From: Acidobacteriota bacterium
Lineage (GTDB): Bacteria > Actinomycetota > Acidimicrobiia > ATN3
Direction: 5' to 3'
DNA length: 63,301 bases
Assembly (NCBI GenBank): GCA_003577105.1
Contig: QEUQ01000015.1
Coordinates: forward strand, 1-63,301
Positions 37,120 through 46,547 of this stretch are shown piece after piece. A program made the translations under genes and the position numbers. Position 1 is the first letter of the stretch, and every line of letters begins with the position of its first letter. The notes beneath the pieces were generated by a model that worked only from the letters and a program-made list of their open reading frames with translations, was not told the origin of the DNA and made no database searches.

Positions 37120-37919
37120 TCGCTCGACTGCGTGACATCCGGATTCTCGCTGTCGCTACTGGTCTGGTCGCCCTCGTAGCTTGTGGTGAGAGGGCCAAGA
37201 GCGGTGGGAGCGGCCCAAGTGCTTCGGAGAGTCCATCGCGGCAGTCCACGGTTGGTCCTGTGTCCGCGGGGCTCGGACTTGCCGAAGCGGCGAGAGCGGC
37301 GGCCAAGGAAGACAACTACAAGGTCACATACCGAAGAGTGTCGGGTCGTGAAATCGGTTCGGTGAGCTTCGCTCGCTCTGGCGAAATGACGGCTGTCAGA
37401 TATCAGACGATTTCGGGACCTGATAGGCAGGAGCTATTCACTCGCGAGGGAGGTGGACCTGACATCTTCTGTCTGAATTCAAGCGGTGGCTGGTACTGCG
37501 AGGAGGGAAGCGACCCCGATGCGCCACGGGGTGGCCCGATCTTCATATCTCCCCGCTCACTTGAGAGGTTTGCCGGGCACGTGGCGACAATCTCAGGCGA
37601 CATGATGAGAATCTCAACTCAGGAGATCGCGGGCCAGTCCGCAACCTGCTATGACCTTGTGCCGATTCCAAGTGATGGCAGCGCAGGTCGAGATCCGGCC
37701 GCGGCCGATGCCGACACCTTCACAGATCTCTTGGATATGGGTGGATCTGTGTGCTTCGGCGCGAACAAGTTGCTCAAGATCGCAGTGATTGCGGATCCAC
37801 CATTGACCTTTGAGGGTACCGAGATCAGCGGCGTCACGAAGAGCGATTTCGAGCCGCCTGTTGCTCCGATAAAGATTGAGCCGCGTGAGCAGCGACCCAC
37901 GGTGGTGCAGGGCAGCTAG
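37116..37919 (+). CDS. Predicted lipoprotein of unknown function
   Basis: A 267-residue protein starting at TTG 37116 inside the previous stop. It has a short basic N-terminus, a hydrophobic stretch and a lipobox LVAC (Cys near residue 23), then a Gly/Ser linker and a mature domain of about 220 residues with four further cysteines that could form disulfides (FCLNSS, WYCEEG, TCYDLV, VCFGAN). I recognise no family; the layout resembles LppX/LprG-like or other secreted beta-rich lipoproteins, but that is a loose comparison. Coupling to the F420-type gene upstream suggests joint expression. The next gene is convergent. Confidence 0.75.
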   Translation: MIARLRDIRILAVATGLVALVACGERAKSGGSGPSASESPSRQSTVGPVSAGLGLAEAARAAAKEDNYKVTYRRVSGREIGSVSFARSGEMTAVRYQTISGPDRQELFTREGGGPDIFCLNSSGGWYCEEGSDPDAPRGGPIFISPRSLERFAGHVATISGDMMRISTQEIAGQSATCYDLVPIPSDGSAGRDPAAADADTFTDLLDMGGSVCFGANKLLKIAVIADPPLTFEGTEISGVTKSDFEPPVAPIKIEPREQRPTVVQGS

Positions 37920-37927
37920 TCGTTGTC

Positions 37928-38542
37928 CTAAGGGGCTTCGGTTTCGGCCGCCGCCGTCGCAGGGGCATCGGTTTCAGCCGCCTCTGTCCCCGCTGCCGCA
38001 TCCTCGGGGGCTTCGGTTTCTGTCGCCGCATCCTCGGGGGCCTCGGCCTCCACAGCCTCGGGGGCCTCGGCTTCGGCCTCCGCAGCCTCTTCTGCTTTGG
38101 TCGCGCCGTCAGCAATTTCCGCCGAATCGTCCTCGCCACCCTCGGTCGAACCCTCAGGTTCACCCTCGTCGGCCTCTCCTGCAGCTTGCTTGGCGACGTC
38201 GGGGAGGCTCGGGATCACCACTGAGGGCGCCTGCATTCCTGCTGGGCGGCTTGCCTTGGTGCCGAGGCGCTTGCGAGTGCTGCGTAGCCGCGTCTCAAGT
38301 GAACCGGCCTCTTCCAGCTGGACTTCAACAGCGCGTGCGCCGTCATCAGAGTGAACTGTCACGTAGGTAACCGGGATTCCCGGCTTGAGCAGATCGGGGT
38401 TAAGACCTGGCGATGACTTCAAGTCGAACTTGTAGGTCTTGCCTTCTTTGCCGCCGTAGATCTCACCCTTGCCTTCGGCGGGCTTGTAGATCAGAACTTC
38501 CCCTTGCCGGGGCCTACTTTCTTTTGTGCGATGTTGTGCCAT
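37928..38542 (-). CDS. Cold-shock-like (OB-fold) protein with a long acidic tail
   Basis: A 204-residue protein. ATG 38542 is chosen since the frame reaching 38941 runs antisense through the kinase gene. Residues about 12-80 resemble a cold-shock OB fold: GEVLIYKPAEGKGEIYG, KTYKFDL, LLKPGIPVTYVTV and ARAVEVQLEEA mirror the G-x-V, G-F-G, F-H and G-x-A-x-V pattern, though the RNA-binding aromatic residues are not conserved. A basic segment (about 85-105) and about 90 residues of Glu/Ala/Pro/Thr repeats end the protein. Such acidic tails occur in some nucleic-acid chaperones. The gene is divergent from the histidine kinase. Confidence 0.65.
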   Translation of the reverse strand: MAQHRTKESRPRQGEVLIYKPAEGKGEIYGGKEGKTYKFDLKSSPGLNPDLLKPGIPVTYVTVHSDDGARAVEVQLEEAGSLETRLRSTRKRLGTKASRPAGMQAPSVVIPSLPDVAKQAAGEADEGEPEGSTEGGEDDSAEIADGATKAEEAAEAEAEAPEAVEAEAPEDAATETEAPEDAAAGTEAAETDAPATAAAETEAP

Positions 38543-38671
38543 GGCGGGAACCCTACTCCATGGTGTGCTAATGGCGGTAATGGGACGCCTGCGGCTAGTC
38601 CGCACTTGTCGGTACAATCGCGCTCTCGCGTCGGGCGTAAGAGCCAGTTGCGAAGGGTATGAGGAGCCGGT

Positions 38672-40201
38672 ATGGAATCCAGCTCTATAGATGCCGCTGG
38701 GGGCGTCGCAAGAGTAGACGCCATCCTCGAGACGATTCTCGAGCATGCGCCAATCGTGTTGTTTGCCGTTGACAATGAAGGCATTTTTACCCTTTCGACC
38801 GGAAAAGGGCTTGAGAACCTCGGTCTTGTCCCTGGTCAGGTGGTGGGGCAGTCGGTCTACGACGTTTATCGGGACGAACCAGCTGCTGCCGAATCCGTAA
38901 ATCGAGCTCTCGCCGGCGAGGAGTTCTTCAAGGTCGTCCAACTATCGACTGGTCAGCGCTATGAAGTTCACTTTGAACCTGTTATGCGCGACGGGAAGCA
39001 GGTCGGGGCTGTCGCCGTCGCCGTCGATACAACCGATGCGCGCAGGAGAGAAGACGAGCAAGTTCGGATCTCAAAGCTCGAGTCACTTGGAGTAATGGCC
39101 GGCGGGGTGGCGCACGATTTCAACAACATTCTGGCCGCGATCATCATGAACGTGGGCATCGCGAAGGAGCGCATTCTTCAATCGGATGATTCCGCTCTCG
39201 ATAAGTGCACCGAAATAGAAAAGGCCTGCTACCAGGCCCGAGATCTCACATCCCAGCTAATGACCCTGGCTCGAGGTGGGCCAAGCGTGCGCGAGCCACT
39301 CGATCTGCGCGACCTGATCGCCGAGTCGGTGGCATTCTCCCTTAGCGGCACCGTGGTGAATTGGGACGCCCATTTCCCTATGGACCTGTGGAGCGTCGAG
39401 GGTGATCCCGGTCAGATCCGTCAGGTGGTCGGCAATCTTGTGATCAATGCCGCCCAAGCGATGCCAGATGGCGGTGCGGTGACCATCAGGGCAGAGAATG
39501 TCGAGATCGGCCCCGAAGAGATTGAAAGCCACTTTCCACTGAACCCGGGCAAGTTCGTAAAGGTGATAGTCGAAGATCAGGGCGTCGGCATGGCGAGAGA
39601 GGTCATCGACCGCGCCTTCGACCCCTACTTCACGACTAAGCAAGGCGGAACGGGACTTGGGCTAGCCACAGCTGGTTCGATCGTTCGGAACCACGGCGGA
39701 CACGTGACGATCGCTTCGGAAATGGGTCGGGGAACGGTTGTGGTTGTGTATCTGCCAGCCGCCACCGGCGCTCCGCGGATCGAGAACGTGCCGCCCGAGG
39801 CGGCTCCGGTAGAGGCTGGGAGGATTCTCGTCATGGACGACGAGCCGGGGATCAGGGATGTCCTGCGCCTTGCTCTTGGAAGGGCTGGCTATCAAATTGA
39901 TGTTGCTCGAGATGGCGAGGAGGCGTTGGCCCTATATGGTGAGGCTCTCGAAGCCGGAGACCCATATCAGGCGGTAATTCTCGACCTGACGATCAGAGGC
40001 GGAATGGGCGGGCGCGAGGCGATCGTCAAATTCCTTGAGCTTGATCCAAACGTTCGAGCCGTAGTCTCAAGTGGCTACTCGCGTGACCCAGTGCTGGCAG
40101 ATTTTGCTGACTACGGGTTCTCGGCTTCGTTGGTGAAGCCCTACACGGTCTCCGAACTCACACGCGTTATTGCTGAGGCTGCGGCGACTCCAAGGCCTTA
40201 A
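38672..40201 (+). CDS. Soluble PAS hybrid histidine kinase with C-terminal receiver
   Basis: A 509-residue signal protein. A PAS domain spans about residues 18-125 (HAPIVLFAVDNEGIFT). The phospho-acceptor His is His148 in GGVAHDFNNILAAI, the HxxN-type dimerisation box. The ATPase domain follows with N box QVVGNLVINAAQAMPDG, G1 DQGVGM, F box FDPYFTTK and G2 GTGLGLATAGSIV. Residues about 387-505 form a receiver: acidic MDDEPG, phospho-Asp in VILDLTIRGG and lysine in LVKPY. No membrane segment is seen, so it senses a cytosolic cue. Only 15-36 nt separate it from metH, so it may be co-transcribed with that gene. A separate response regulator is absent. Confidence 0.88.
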   Translation: MESSSIDAAGGVARVDAILETILEHAPIVLFAVDNEGIFTLSTGKGLENLGLVPGQVVGQSVYDVYRDEPAAAESVNRALAGEEFFKVVQLSTGQRYEVHFEPVMRDGKQVGAVAVAVDTTDARRREDEQVRISKLESLGVMAGGVAHDFNNILAAIIMNVGIAKERILQSDDSALDKCTEIEKACYQARDLTSQLMTLARGGPSVREPLDLRDLIAESVAFSLSGTVVNWDAHFPMDLWSVEGDPGQIRQVVGNLVINAAQAMPDGGAVTIRAENVEIGPEEIESHFPLNPGKFVKVIVEDQGVGMAREVIDRAFDPYFTTKQGGTGLGLATAGSIVRNHGGHVTIASEMGRGTVVVVYLPAATGAPRIENVPPEAAPVEAGRILVMDDEPGIRDVLRLALGRAGYQIDVARDGEEALALYGEALEAGDPYQAVILDLTIRGGMGGREAIVKFLELDPNVRAVVSSGYSRDPVLADFADYGFSASLVKPYTVSELTRVIAEAAATPRP

Positions 40202-40237
40202 CATCCCCATCACCACTTGAGAGGGGAACGCCCGCAC

Positions 40238-43200
40238 ATGGCCAACTTCTTAGAAGTCGCGCGCGAGAAGACGATCATTTTCGATGGCGCAATGGGAACC
40301 CAGCTGCAGGTTCGTAATCTCGGCGCGGACGATTTCTGGGGCCAGGAGGGATTTAACGAAATCCTCAATCTCTCAAGGCCTGATGTACTCAGAGAGATTC
40401 ACGCCGACTACTTCGACGCCGGTGCCGACGTGGTGGAAACGAACACATTCGGAGCGTTTTCAATTGTCTTGGCTGACTATGACGCCGTCGACCAGGCGTT
40501 TGAGCTGAATCGCGCCGGTGCGGCGATCGCGAAGGAGGTGGCAGGCTCCTATTCCGACCGCCCTCGCTTTGTCTCCGGTTCGATTGGTCCTGGAACGAAA
40601 CTTGCCTCACTTGGCCAGGCAACTTTCGCTGACCTTGAAGCCGCCTACGAGGTTCAGGTCTCCGGTCTGCTTGAAGGCGGGGTTGATCTACTCCAGATCG
40701 AGACCTGCCAGGACCTTCTGCAGTGCAAGGCGGCAGTCGCGGGGGCTGAGAGAGCGTTTGAGTCGGCGGGTCGGCGAGTACCGGTGATAGTTCAGGTGAC
40801 TATCGAAACGACCGGCACGATGCTTCTCGGCTCGGAGATTGGCGCCGCGATCGTTGCTCTCGAACCGCTTGCCATCGACTTCATCGGCCTCAATTGCGCG
40901 ACTGGCCCGTCGGAGATGGTTGAACACGTCCGCGTTCTCTCGGAGCAGAGTCCGAAGATGATCACGGTCCTGCCAAACGCGGGCCTTCCAGAAATTGGAC
41001 CGGATGGCCCCCAGTACACGCTCACGCCTGCCGAGTTCGTTGACTTCCACAAGTTGTTCGTCACGGAATTTGGAGTGACTGGCGTAGGGGGATGTTGCGG
41101 CACGACTCCTGAATTCATTCGTGCCTTATCAGATGCACTCGGCGGAAGCTCTCCGGCTCCTCGCAGTCCCGAATTGCCTCCCTCGGTGTCGAGTCTTTAC
41201 TCGCCGGTGACGATGGAGCAGCAGACCTCGTTTCTAGTTGTCGGCGAGCGTACCAATGCGAACGGATCCAAGAAGTTCCGCGAGTTGATGCTGGAGTCCG
41301 ACTGGGATGGATGTCTGCAAGTCGCGCGGGATCAAATCCAGGAGGGCGCCCATCTCCTTGATGTCTGCGTTGATTACGTGGGACGTGATGGCAGTCAAGA
41401 CATGGCCGAGCTGGCCGGGAGACTGGCTACGCAATCGACCATTCCATTGGTACTCGATTCGACTGAGCCTGCGGTAATCGAGGCTGGAATCTCGCGCCTT
41501 GGCGGGAGAAGCGTCATCAATTCGATCAATCTCGAAGACGGCGGAGCCAAACTCGAACGACTGTGTGGAGTTGCCAAGAAGTTCGGAGCAGCTTGCGTCG
41601 CGCTGCTAATCGATGAAGATGGCCAGGCAAGGGACCTCGAGTGGAAGTTGCGAGTTGCGCACAGGATCTACGACCGCGCCCTGGAGTGCGGCCTGCGCCC
41701 TCAGGACTTGATCTTCGATGCGCTCACCTTTCCGCTTTCGTCGGGGCAGGAGGAGTTGCGCCGTGACGGCATCGCCACAATTGAAGCGGTACGGCGGATC
41801 AAAGAAGAGTTGCCCGGTGTCTTCACAATTCTCGGCGTCTCGAACTGCTCATTTGGCTTGAATCCGGCCTCGCGCCAGGTTCTCAACTCGGTCTTCCTTC
41901 ATGAGGCAATTGGCGCCGGCTTAGACGCCGCGATTGTCAACGCAGCGAAGATCCTTCCCCTCAATCGGATTCCGGAGGAGCAGCAGGTTGCTGCTGCCGA
42001 CCTCATCTACGATCGGCGAAGTGGCGACTACGATCCGCTCGTCGGGTTCATCTCCCTCTTCGAGAACGTTGCCGAGCAGGCATCAGCTGCTGTCGATCGC
42101 TCGACCCTCCCGGTCGAGGAGCGCCTTCGCGACCGGATCATCAACGGCGACCGAAATGGCATCGAGGCCGACTTAGATGAAGCGCTCGTGAGCCATGCTC
42201 CGCTTGAAGTGATCAACGAGATCCTCCTGCCGGCCATGAAGGTTGTGGGTGACCTATTCGGCTCAGGCCAGATGCAGTTGCCATTCGTTCTCCAATCTGC
42301 CGAGTGCATGAAGTCCGCCGTAGCACACATCGAGCCCCACCTCGAGAGAGCTGGCGGGCGGGCCCGGGGCAAAGTCGTGCTTGCGACAGTCAAAGGTGAC
42401 GTGCATGACATTGGTAAGAACCTTGTGGACATCATCCTTTCCAACAATGGATTCGAGACGATCAATCTTGGAATCAAAGTGCCGGTTTCCGATGTCATAA
42501 AGGCGATGCAGGAGAACGAGGCTGACGTGATCGGACTCTCGGGTCTGCTCGTCAAGTCCACGCAGATCATGAAGGAAGACCTCGAGGAGCTGAACAGGCT
42601 GGGGCTGTCGAGTTGGCCGGTAATTCTCGGAGGCGCAGCCTTGACCCGCACCTATGTCGAAGCGGACTTGCGCAAGGTATATGAAGGCCCCCTCTATTAC
42701 GGAAAGGACGCCTTTGAAGGGCTTTCGACCGTTGAGGCGTTGGTCAGTGGTGAAGTTGCGAGGCCATCCCCAGCAGGCGAATCCCGTTCGCGTCTGGGGC
42801 AAGCTCGGCGCGATCCCGTCAAGCAGGCATCAGCTGGCACGCGGCGGTCGAACATATCGGCCGACAATCCAATTCCCGAGCCGCCGTTCCTTGGCTCACG
42901 TGTCGTCAAGGGCATTCCGATTGACGAGATTGCCCCGTACTTGAACGAGACGGCGCTCTTTAGGAATCAATGGCAATTGCGCCCGGGTGACAACAGCCCT
43001 GAGGAGTACCAAGTGGTGCTCGATGAGGTAGCTCGCCCGGCGCTGCGACGATGGATCGACGAGTCCAAGCGGGAGTCGTTGCTAGCCCCTCAGGTCGTAT
43101 ACGGATACTGGCCGGCCAAGTCGTCGGGTGATGATCTCATCGTCTTTACCGATGATTCCGAATCAGAGCTGGTGAGATTCACATTTCCGCGCCAAACCGA

Positions 43201-43657
43201 TGAACCGCACCTATGCATATCGGATTTCTTCAGGTCAGATACGGTCGACTATCTCTCGGCTTTCATCGTGACGATGGGCTCGCGGGTGAGCGAGCGCACA
43301 CGCGAGCTGTTTGAGTCCGACAACTACCAGGACTATCTGTACCTGCATGGGCTATCGGTCGAGATCACCGAGGCCCTCGCCGAGTATTGGCACAAGAGGA
43401 TTCGCGAAGAGTGGGGTATCGCAGGTGACGATGCATCCGATGTGAAGTCACTCTTCCGTCAAGGATTTCAGGGTGGGCGATATTCGTTTGGCTATCCTGC
43501 CTGCCCCGATCTTGAAGATCAGGTACAACTCTTTGAGCTACTCCAGCCGGGCCGAATTGGTGTCGATCTTTCGGAGGGATTCCAGCTTCACCCGGAGCAG
43601 TCAGTCAGCGCGATCGTCTGCCATCACCCTGAGGCCAAGTACTTCATTGTGAGATAG
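40238..43657 (+). CDS. metH: Cobalamin-dependent methionine synthase
   Basis: The 1139-residue protein has the four-module MetH layout. Residues about 1-320 are the homocysteine domain with zinc cysteines in GLNCATGP and GGCCGTTPEF. About 340-600 are the methyltetrahydrofolate domain (GERTNANGSKKFRELML). About 630-860 hold the cap and cobalamin domain with DVHDIGKNLVDIILSNNGFE, the histidine ligand of cobalt. The last 260 residues are the AdoMet-dependent reactivation domain ending SFGYPACPDLEDQ. It makes methionine from homocysteine. ATG 40238 is preferred to TTG 40217. The cap-to-reactivation linker carries an extra arginine-rich segment. The end overlaps the convergent LCP gene by 14 bases. 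Confidence 0.95.
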   Translation: MANFLEVAREKTIIFDGAMGTQLQVRNLGADDFWGQEGFNEILNLSRPDVLREIHADYFDAGADVVETNTFGAFSIVLADYDAVDQAFELNRAGAAIAKEVAGSYSDRPRFVSGSIGPGTKLASLGQATFADLEAAYEVQVSGLLEGGVDLLQIETCQDLLQCKAAVAGAERAFESAGRRVPVIVQVTIETTGTMLLGSEIGAAIVALEPLAIDFIGLNCATGPSEMVEHVRVLSEQSPKMITVLPNAGLPEIGPDGPQYTLTPAEFVDFHKLFVTEFGVTGVGGCCGTTPEFIRALSDALGGSSPAPRSPELPPSVSSLYSPVTMEQQTSFLVVGERTNANGSKKFRELMLESDWDGCLQVARDQIQEGAHLLDVCVDYVGRDGSQDMAELAGRLATQSTIPLVLDSTEPAVIEAGISRLGGRSVINSINLEDGGAKLERLCGVAKKFGAACVALLIDEDGQARDLEWKLRVAHRIYDRALECGLRPQDLIFDALTFPLSSGQEELRRDGIATIEAVRRIKEELPGVFTILGVSNCSFGLNPASRQVLNSVFLHEAIGAGLDAAIVNAAKILPLNRIPEEQQVAAADLIYDRRSGDYDPLVGFISLFENVAEQASAAVDRSTLPVEERLRDRIINGDRNGIEADLDEALVSHAPLEVINEILLPAMKVVGDLFGSGQMQLPFVLQSAECMKSAVAHIEPHLERAGGRARGKVVLATVKGDVHDIGKNLVDIILSNNGFETINLGIKVPVSDVIKAMQENEADVIGLSGLLVKSTQIMKEDLEELNRLGLSSWPVILGGAALTRTYVEADLRKVYEGPLYYGKDAFEGLSTVEALVSGEVARPSPAGESRSRLGQARRDPVKQASAGTRRSNISADNPIPEPPFLGSRVVKGIPIDEIAPYLNETALFRNQWQLRPGDNSPEEYQVVLDEVARPALRRWIDESKRESLLAPQVVYGYWPAKSSGDDLIVFTDDSESELVRFTFPRQTDEPHLCISDFFRSDTVDYLSAFIVTMGSRVSERTRELFESDNYQDYLYLHGLSVEITEALAEYWHKRIREEWGIAGDDASDVKSLFRQGFQGGRYSFGYPACPDLEDQVQLFELLQPGRIGVDLSEGFQLHPEQSVSAIVCHHPEAKYFIVR

Positions 43658-44798
43658 CGCCAGGCGCTCCAAAGGACTCGTAGAGCGGCTTCGTCTTCTC
43701 TGGATCCGCCAGCCAGTACGAGACTCCGTTGATGGTGCTTGAGTGGCCTGGCAGCGTGGTCGTGTCCAGGCTGTCGGCACTCACATCCCCAAATCTTTCG
43801 TACAAGCCCAAGAACTGAGTGAGGCCAAGCCCGTCGTCGATGATCACGCCCTTCTTCACGGCGTCGGTGACCTCACGCCAATTGCTGACTGATTTCACGC
43901 TTACTGCTCGCTTCATGATTGCTTTCATCAAGAGCTGCTGACGGTGGATTCGCCCGAGGTCCGCGGTGCCATCCTCCTCCCACTTGCCATGCCGGAGAAT
44001 CTGCATTGTGCGAGAGCGGGCGAAGACAAGGGCCTTGGCGCCGTCGACCTGATAGCAGCCGACCGACCCAAACCAGATGTTGACCTTCGGGTCGCGCATC
44101 GGTTCATCAATGCAAAGCTCGACGCCACCAAGCGCGTCAACCAACCCGATCAGCCCCTCAAAATTGATCTCGACGTAGTGGTGAATTGGGATTCCAGTGA
44201 GCTTTCTGATTGTCTCGATGGCAAGCTGAGGTCCGCCATAAGCGAAGGCAGCATTGAGCTTGTCTACTCCGCGACCGGGGATTTCGACCCTCGTGTCACG
44301 TGGCATCGAGAGCACCTTCGCCCGTGCCTGAGCCGGGTCAAGACGGATGACGAGGAGGGTGTCGGAGCGCCCACCGGCAGCTTCGGTGCCCCGGCCACTC
44401 GGACCTCTGTCGTCACTCCCGATCAGCAAGATGTTCTGTGGATCGTTCGCGCCTGCGGTAGCGAGGATTCCTGTGTCCAGCGGGGCTGTGGGGATGTCGT
44501 CAATGGTCTTCTTTGCGACATACCAGAGCGAGGCGGCGAGGACGACGACAGCCAGGCCGACTGCAATTCCACCGACGAGGAAGATCCGGCCCCATCTCGG
44601 ATTCCTGCCGCCTGGCCGATCACTTGTGGCTGCATCTGAGTAGTGAGATTGACCTGTGACTGGCCGCGATGTCTCGCTCCGGGCTACCCCGGCCCGGTCT
44701 CCCGGCCGTCGCTTGCGGACTTGGTGTGTCGGTTCCGATTCCGAGAGCGTCTTGCTCTCGGGATCTTGACTGATAGTCATCTCCCCTTGCCTGCTCAT
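43644..44798 (-). CDS. LytR-CpsA-Psr (LCP) family cell-wall glycopolymer transferase
   Basis: A 384-residue protein with about 70 charged cytoplasmic residues, one membrane helix (about 74-95) and an extracellular LCP domain. The key blocks are LLIGSDDR, GGRSDTLLVIRLDP, LSMPRDTRVEI and VDKLNAAFAYGGPQ, with the conserved Asp and Arg residues that bind pyrophosphate lipids, then YVEINFEGLIGLVDALGGVEL. LCP enzymes attach polymers such as teichoic acid or arabinogalactan to peptidoglycan. ATG 44798 is used; a second in-frame ATG at 44780 has AGGGGAG directly adjacent, which is too close to work. Its 3' end overlaps metH by 14 bases. Confidence 0.9.
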   Translation of the reverse strand: MSRQGEMTISQDPESKTLSESEPTHQVRKRRPGDRAGVARSETSRPVTGQSHYSDAATSDRPGGRNPRWGRIFLVGGIAVGLAVVVLAASLWYVAKKTIDDIPTAPLDTGILATAGANDPQNILLIGSDDRGPSGRGTEAAGGRSDTLLVIRLDPAQARAKVLSMPRDTRVEIPGRGVDKLNAAFAYGGPQLAIETIRKLTGIPIHHYVEINFEGLIGLVDALGGVELCIDEPMRDPKVNIWFGSVGCYQVDGAKALVFARSRTMQILRHGKWEEDGTADLGRIHRQQLLMKAIMKRAVSVKSVSNWREVTDAVKKGVIIDDGLGLTQFLGLYERFGDVSADSLDTTTLPGHSSTINGVSYWLADPEKTKPLYESFGAPGAISQ

Positions 44799-44863
44799 TC
44801 TGAGTCAGGAATTTGCCTGCGCAATGGTCAGAAGATACTAGCCCTCGGGATCGATCCTCGGTT

Positions 44864-45832
44864 TCACTCGAGGATTCGCTTGGCAAAAGCGACAACTGCC
44901 TCATTGACCGCCTCTGGGGCCTCGAGGGTCGGAAGGTGCCCGGCGCCCTCAATGAGCGCAACTTCAGCCTCTGGAAGCTCGGCCGTGATCTCTGAGGTGT
45001 TTGCCATAGGGTTGACCTTGTCTTTGGTTCCCCAGATAACTAGGGATGGCGCCTCGATCTCCCTTAGCCGCCCACTCCACTCGGACCAGTTTTCGAGTTG
45101 GATGAGAGTGCGGGCCGCCGCTCGGCTAAAGCCGCGGGATTTCAAGATCGATGAGAGGAAATCCCTGATCTCACCTGTGTTCTCGAACAGGCCCTTGGGG
45201 ACGTTGGACTTCGCAATTTGGGCCGAAGTCGACTTGATTGCCGACGCCACCAAGCTCTCCGATGCGCGTGGGAACCGGCGGGCCGTTTGCCGGAATAGTC
45301 TTTGTGCCACCGGTTCCTTGGCGAGGACCGGCGGACGGGGAGCGATCATCGCGAGCCCCCGAACCAGCTCCGGATTCTCTGACGCCAGCGCGTATGCGAT
45401 TGCGCCTCCCATCGAGTGTCCGACGACGACAGATGGCCACACGCGGAGTTTCTCAATGAACCTCCGAGCGAACCTGAAGTGCTCGGCTGGCGAGTACGCG
45501 ATCGACGGTCGATCCGACATCCCAGAACCGATCGGGTCAAAGCAGATGACGCGGAAGTCGCTCGCGAGCGCCTCAATTTGTGGTGCGAAGTTGAACGCGC
45601 TCCCCATCCACCCGGGGATCAGAACTATTGGACGACCCGCGCCAGCGTCGATATAGCTGAGATAGGTTCCGCCCAGATCGAGGCGGCAGAATTCGATCTC
45701 GCGGTTCCAGATGGCCTTGATCGATTCGCCCGATTGCGGGTCGGTAAGCGCGGTCCGACCAGCTTCATCAGGCACTTCTTCTGCTTGAGGAAATCGTGGT
45801 TCCATGGAGACAAGAGTATGTCTCGCGGACAC
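44864..45832 (-). CDS. Alpha/beta-hydrolase fold protein
   Basis: A 322-residue protein with the nucleophile elbow VVGHSMGGAIAYAL, oxyanion block VLIPGWMGSAFNF, FDPIGSGMSDRP, an acid in IWGTKDKVNP and a catalytic His in IEGAGHLPTLEAPE. The serine triad is thus complete. Hydrolases of this type cleave esters, lactones or halides; substrate unknown. The first 40 residues, with PDEAGRTALTDPQSG, are extra. GTG 45832 and ATG 45805 are both possible starts. The gene follows LCP on the same strand after 65 nt but may be independent. Confidence 0.88.
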   Translation of the reverse strand: MSARHTLVSMEPRFPQAEEVPDEAGRTALTDPQSGESIKAIWNREIEFCRLDLGGTYLSYIDAGAGRPIVLIPGWMGSAFNFAPQIEALASDFRVICFDPIGSGMSDRPSIAYSPAEHFRFARRFIEKLRVWPSVVVGHSMGGAIAYALASENPELVRGLAMIAPRPPVLAKEPVAQRLFRQTARRFPRASESLVASAIKSTSAQIAKSNVPKGLFENTGEIRDFLSSILKSRGFSRAAARTLIQLENWSEWSGRLREIEAPSLVIWGTKDKVNPMANTSEITAELPEAEVALIEGAGHLPTLEAPEAVNEAVVAFAKRILE

Positions 45833-45896
45833 TATTCTTGACCGGGGTCGGCTGGACTGATCGGATACAGCCCACTGAGCAGCTGAGGAATCGCAC

Positions 45897-46412
45897 TTGA
45901 GCCGGTACTGGCATCACATGATGGTCGCCGCGGCAATCATTGAAAGTCCCTCGGGGATTCTCCTCGTTGAGAACAAGCGATCGTGGCAAGACACCACGGA
46001 GTGGAGCTTGCCGGCTGGGATCCTCGATCCGGGCGAGACGCTGATTGAGACTGCGGGCAGGGAGGTGTCGGAGGAGACGGGCCTGACCGTCGAGTCATGG
46101 GGAGGGCTGGCCTACGTAGTTCACAGGATCTTCGCCGATCGCAAGATCCAACTCGGCGTTCATGTCTTTTCGGCCAAGTCATATTCGGGTGAAATCGAGC
46201 TGAATGATCCTGACGGAATTGTGGTCGACGCATGCTGGGCCGATGCCGACCGAGTGCGCGAGCTCATGCCTTCGGCCGCATTTCACCAGCCGATCGGCGA
46301 CTGGCTAGAAGGGCCTCGAAGTACCCGGATCTATGAGTATCGCGAGGTTGTAGGCGAGCCGGATGAGCTGCTTTCACGTTCCGATCTCGGCGCGGATTCC
46401 GGCGACGTTTGA
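45897..46412 (+). CDS. Nudix hydrolase
   Basis: A 171-residue protein with a full Nudix box, from Gly in GILDPGETLI through REVSEETGLTV, which supplies the metal-binding glutamates. N-terminal AAAIIESPSGILLVENKR and the downstream VVHRIFADRKIQLGVHVF fit the MutT fold. Nudix enzymes hydrolyse nucleoside diphosphates linked to another group. The TTG or GTG start at 45897 has GAGG about 12 bases upstream. Nothing in the sequence sets the substrate. A 135-nt spacer separates it from the magnesium-type transporter gene. Confidence 0.9.
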   Translation: MSRYWHHMMVAAAIIESPSGILLVENKRSWQDTTEWSLPAGILDPGETLIETAGREVSEETGLTVESWGGLAYVVHRIFADRKIQLGVHVFSAKSYSGEIELNDPDGIVVDACWADADRVRELMPSAAFHQPIGDWLEGPRSTRIYEYREVVGEPDELLSRSDLGADSGDV

Positions 46413-46547
46413 CGATTCAGGCCCTGCCAAGAAAACGCAATCGCATTTATGGACGCTGCTGGGAAGATCGGCCCACACAGTCCCACCGCGCTTGCGGTTC
46501 CAAACGTGCAGGTGTTCTGAGCACCAGCATCGAAGCGGAGTGCTCTG

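Noticed and set aside
38543-38941. N-terminal extension of the cold-shock-like gene
   Set aside because: It runs antisense through the start of the histidine kinase gene and has no family resemblance.
40202-40237. Cobalamin riboswitch before metH or ecm
   Set aside because: The spacers are too short or lack the conserved B12-box pattern.
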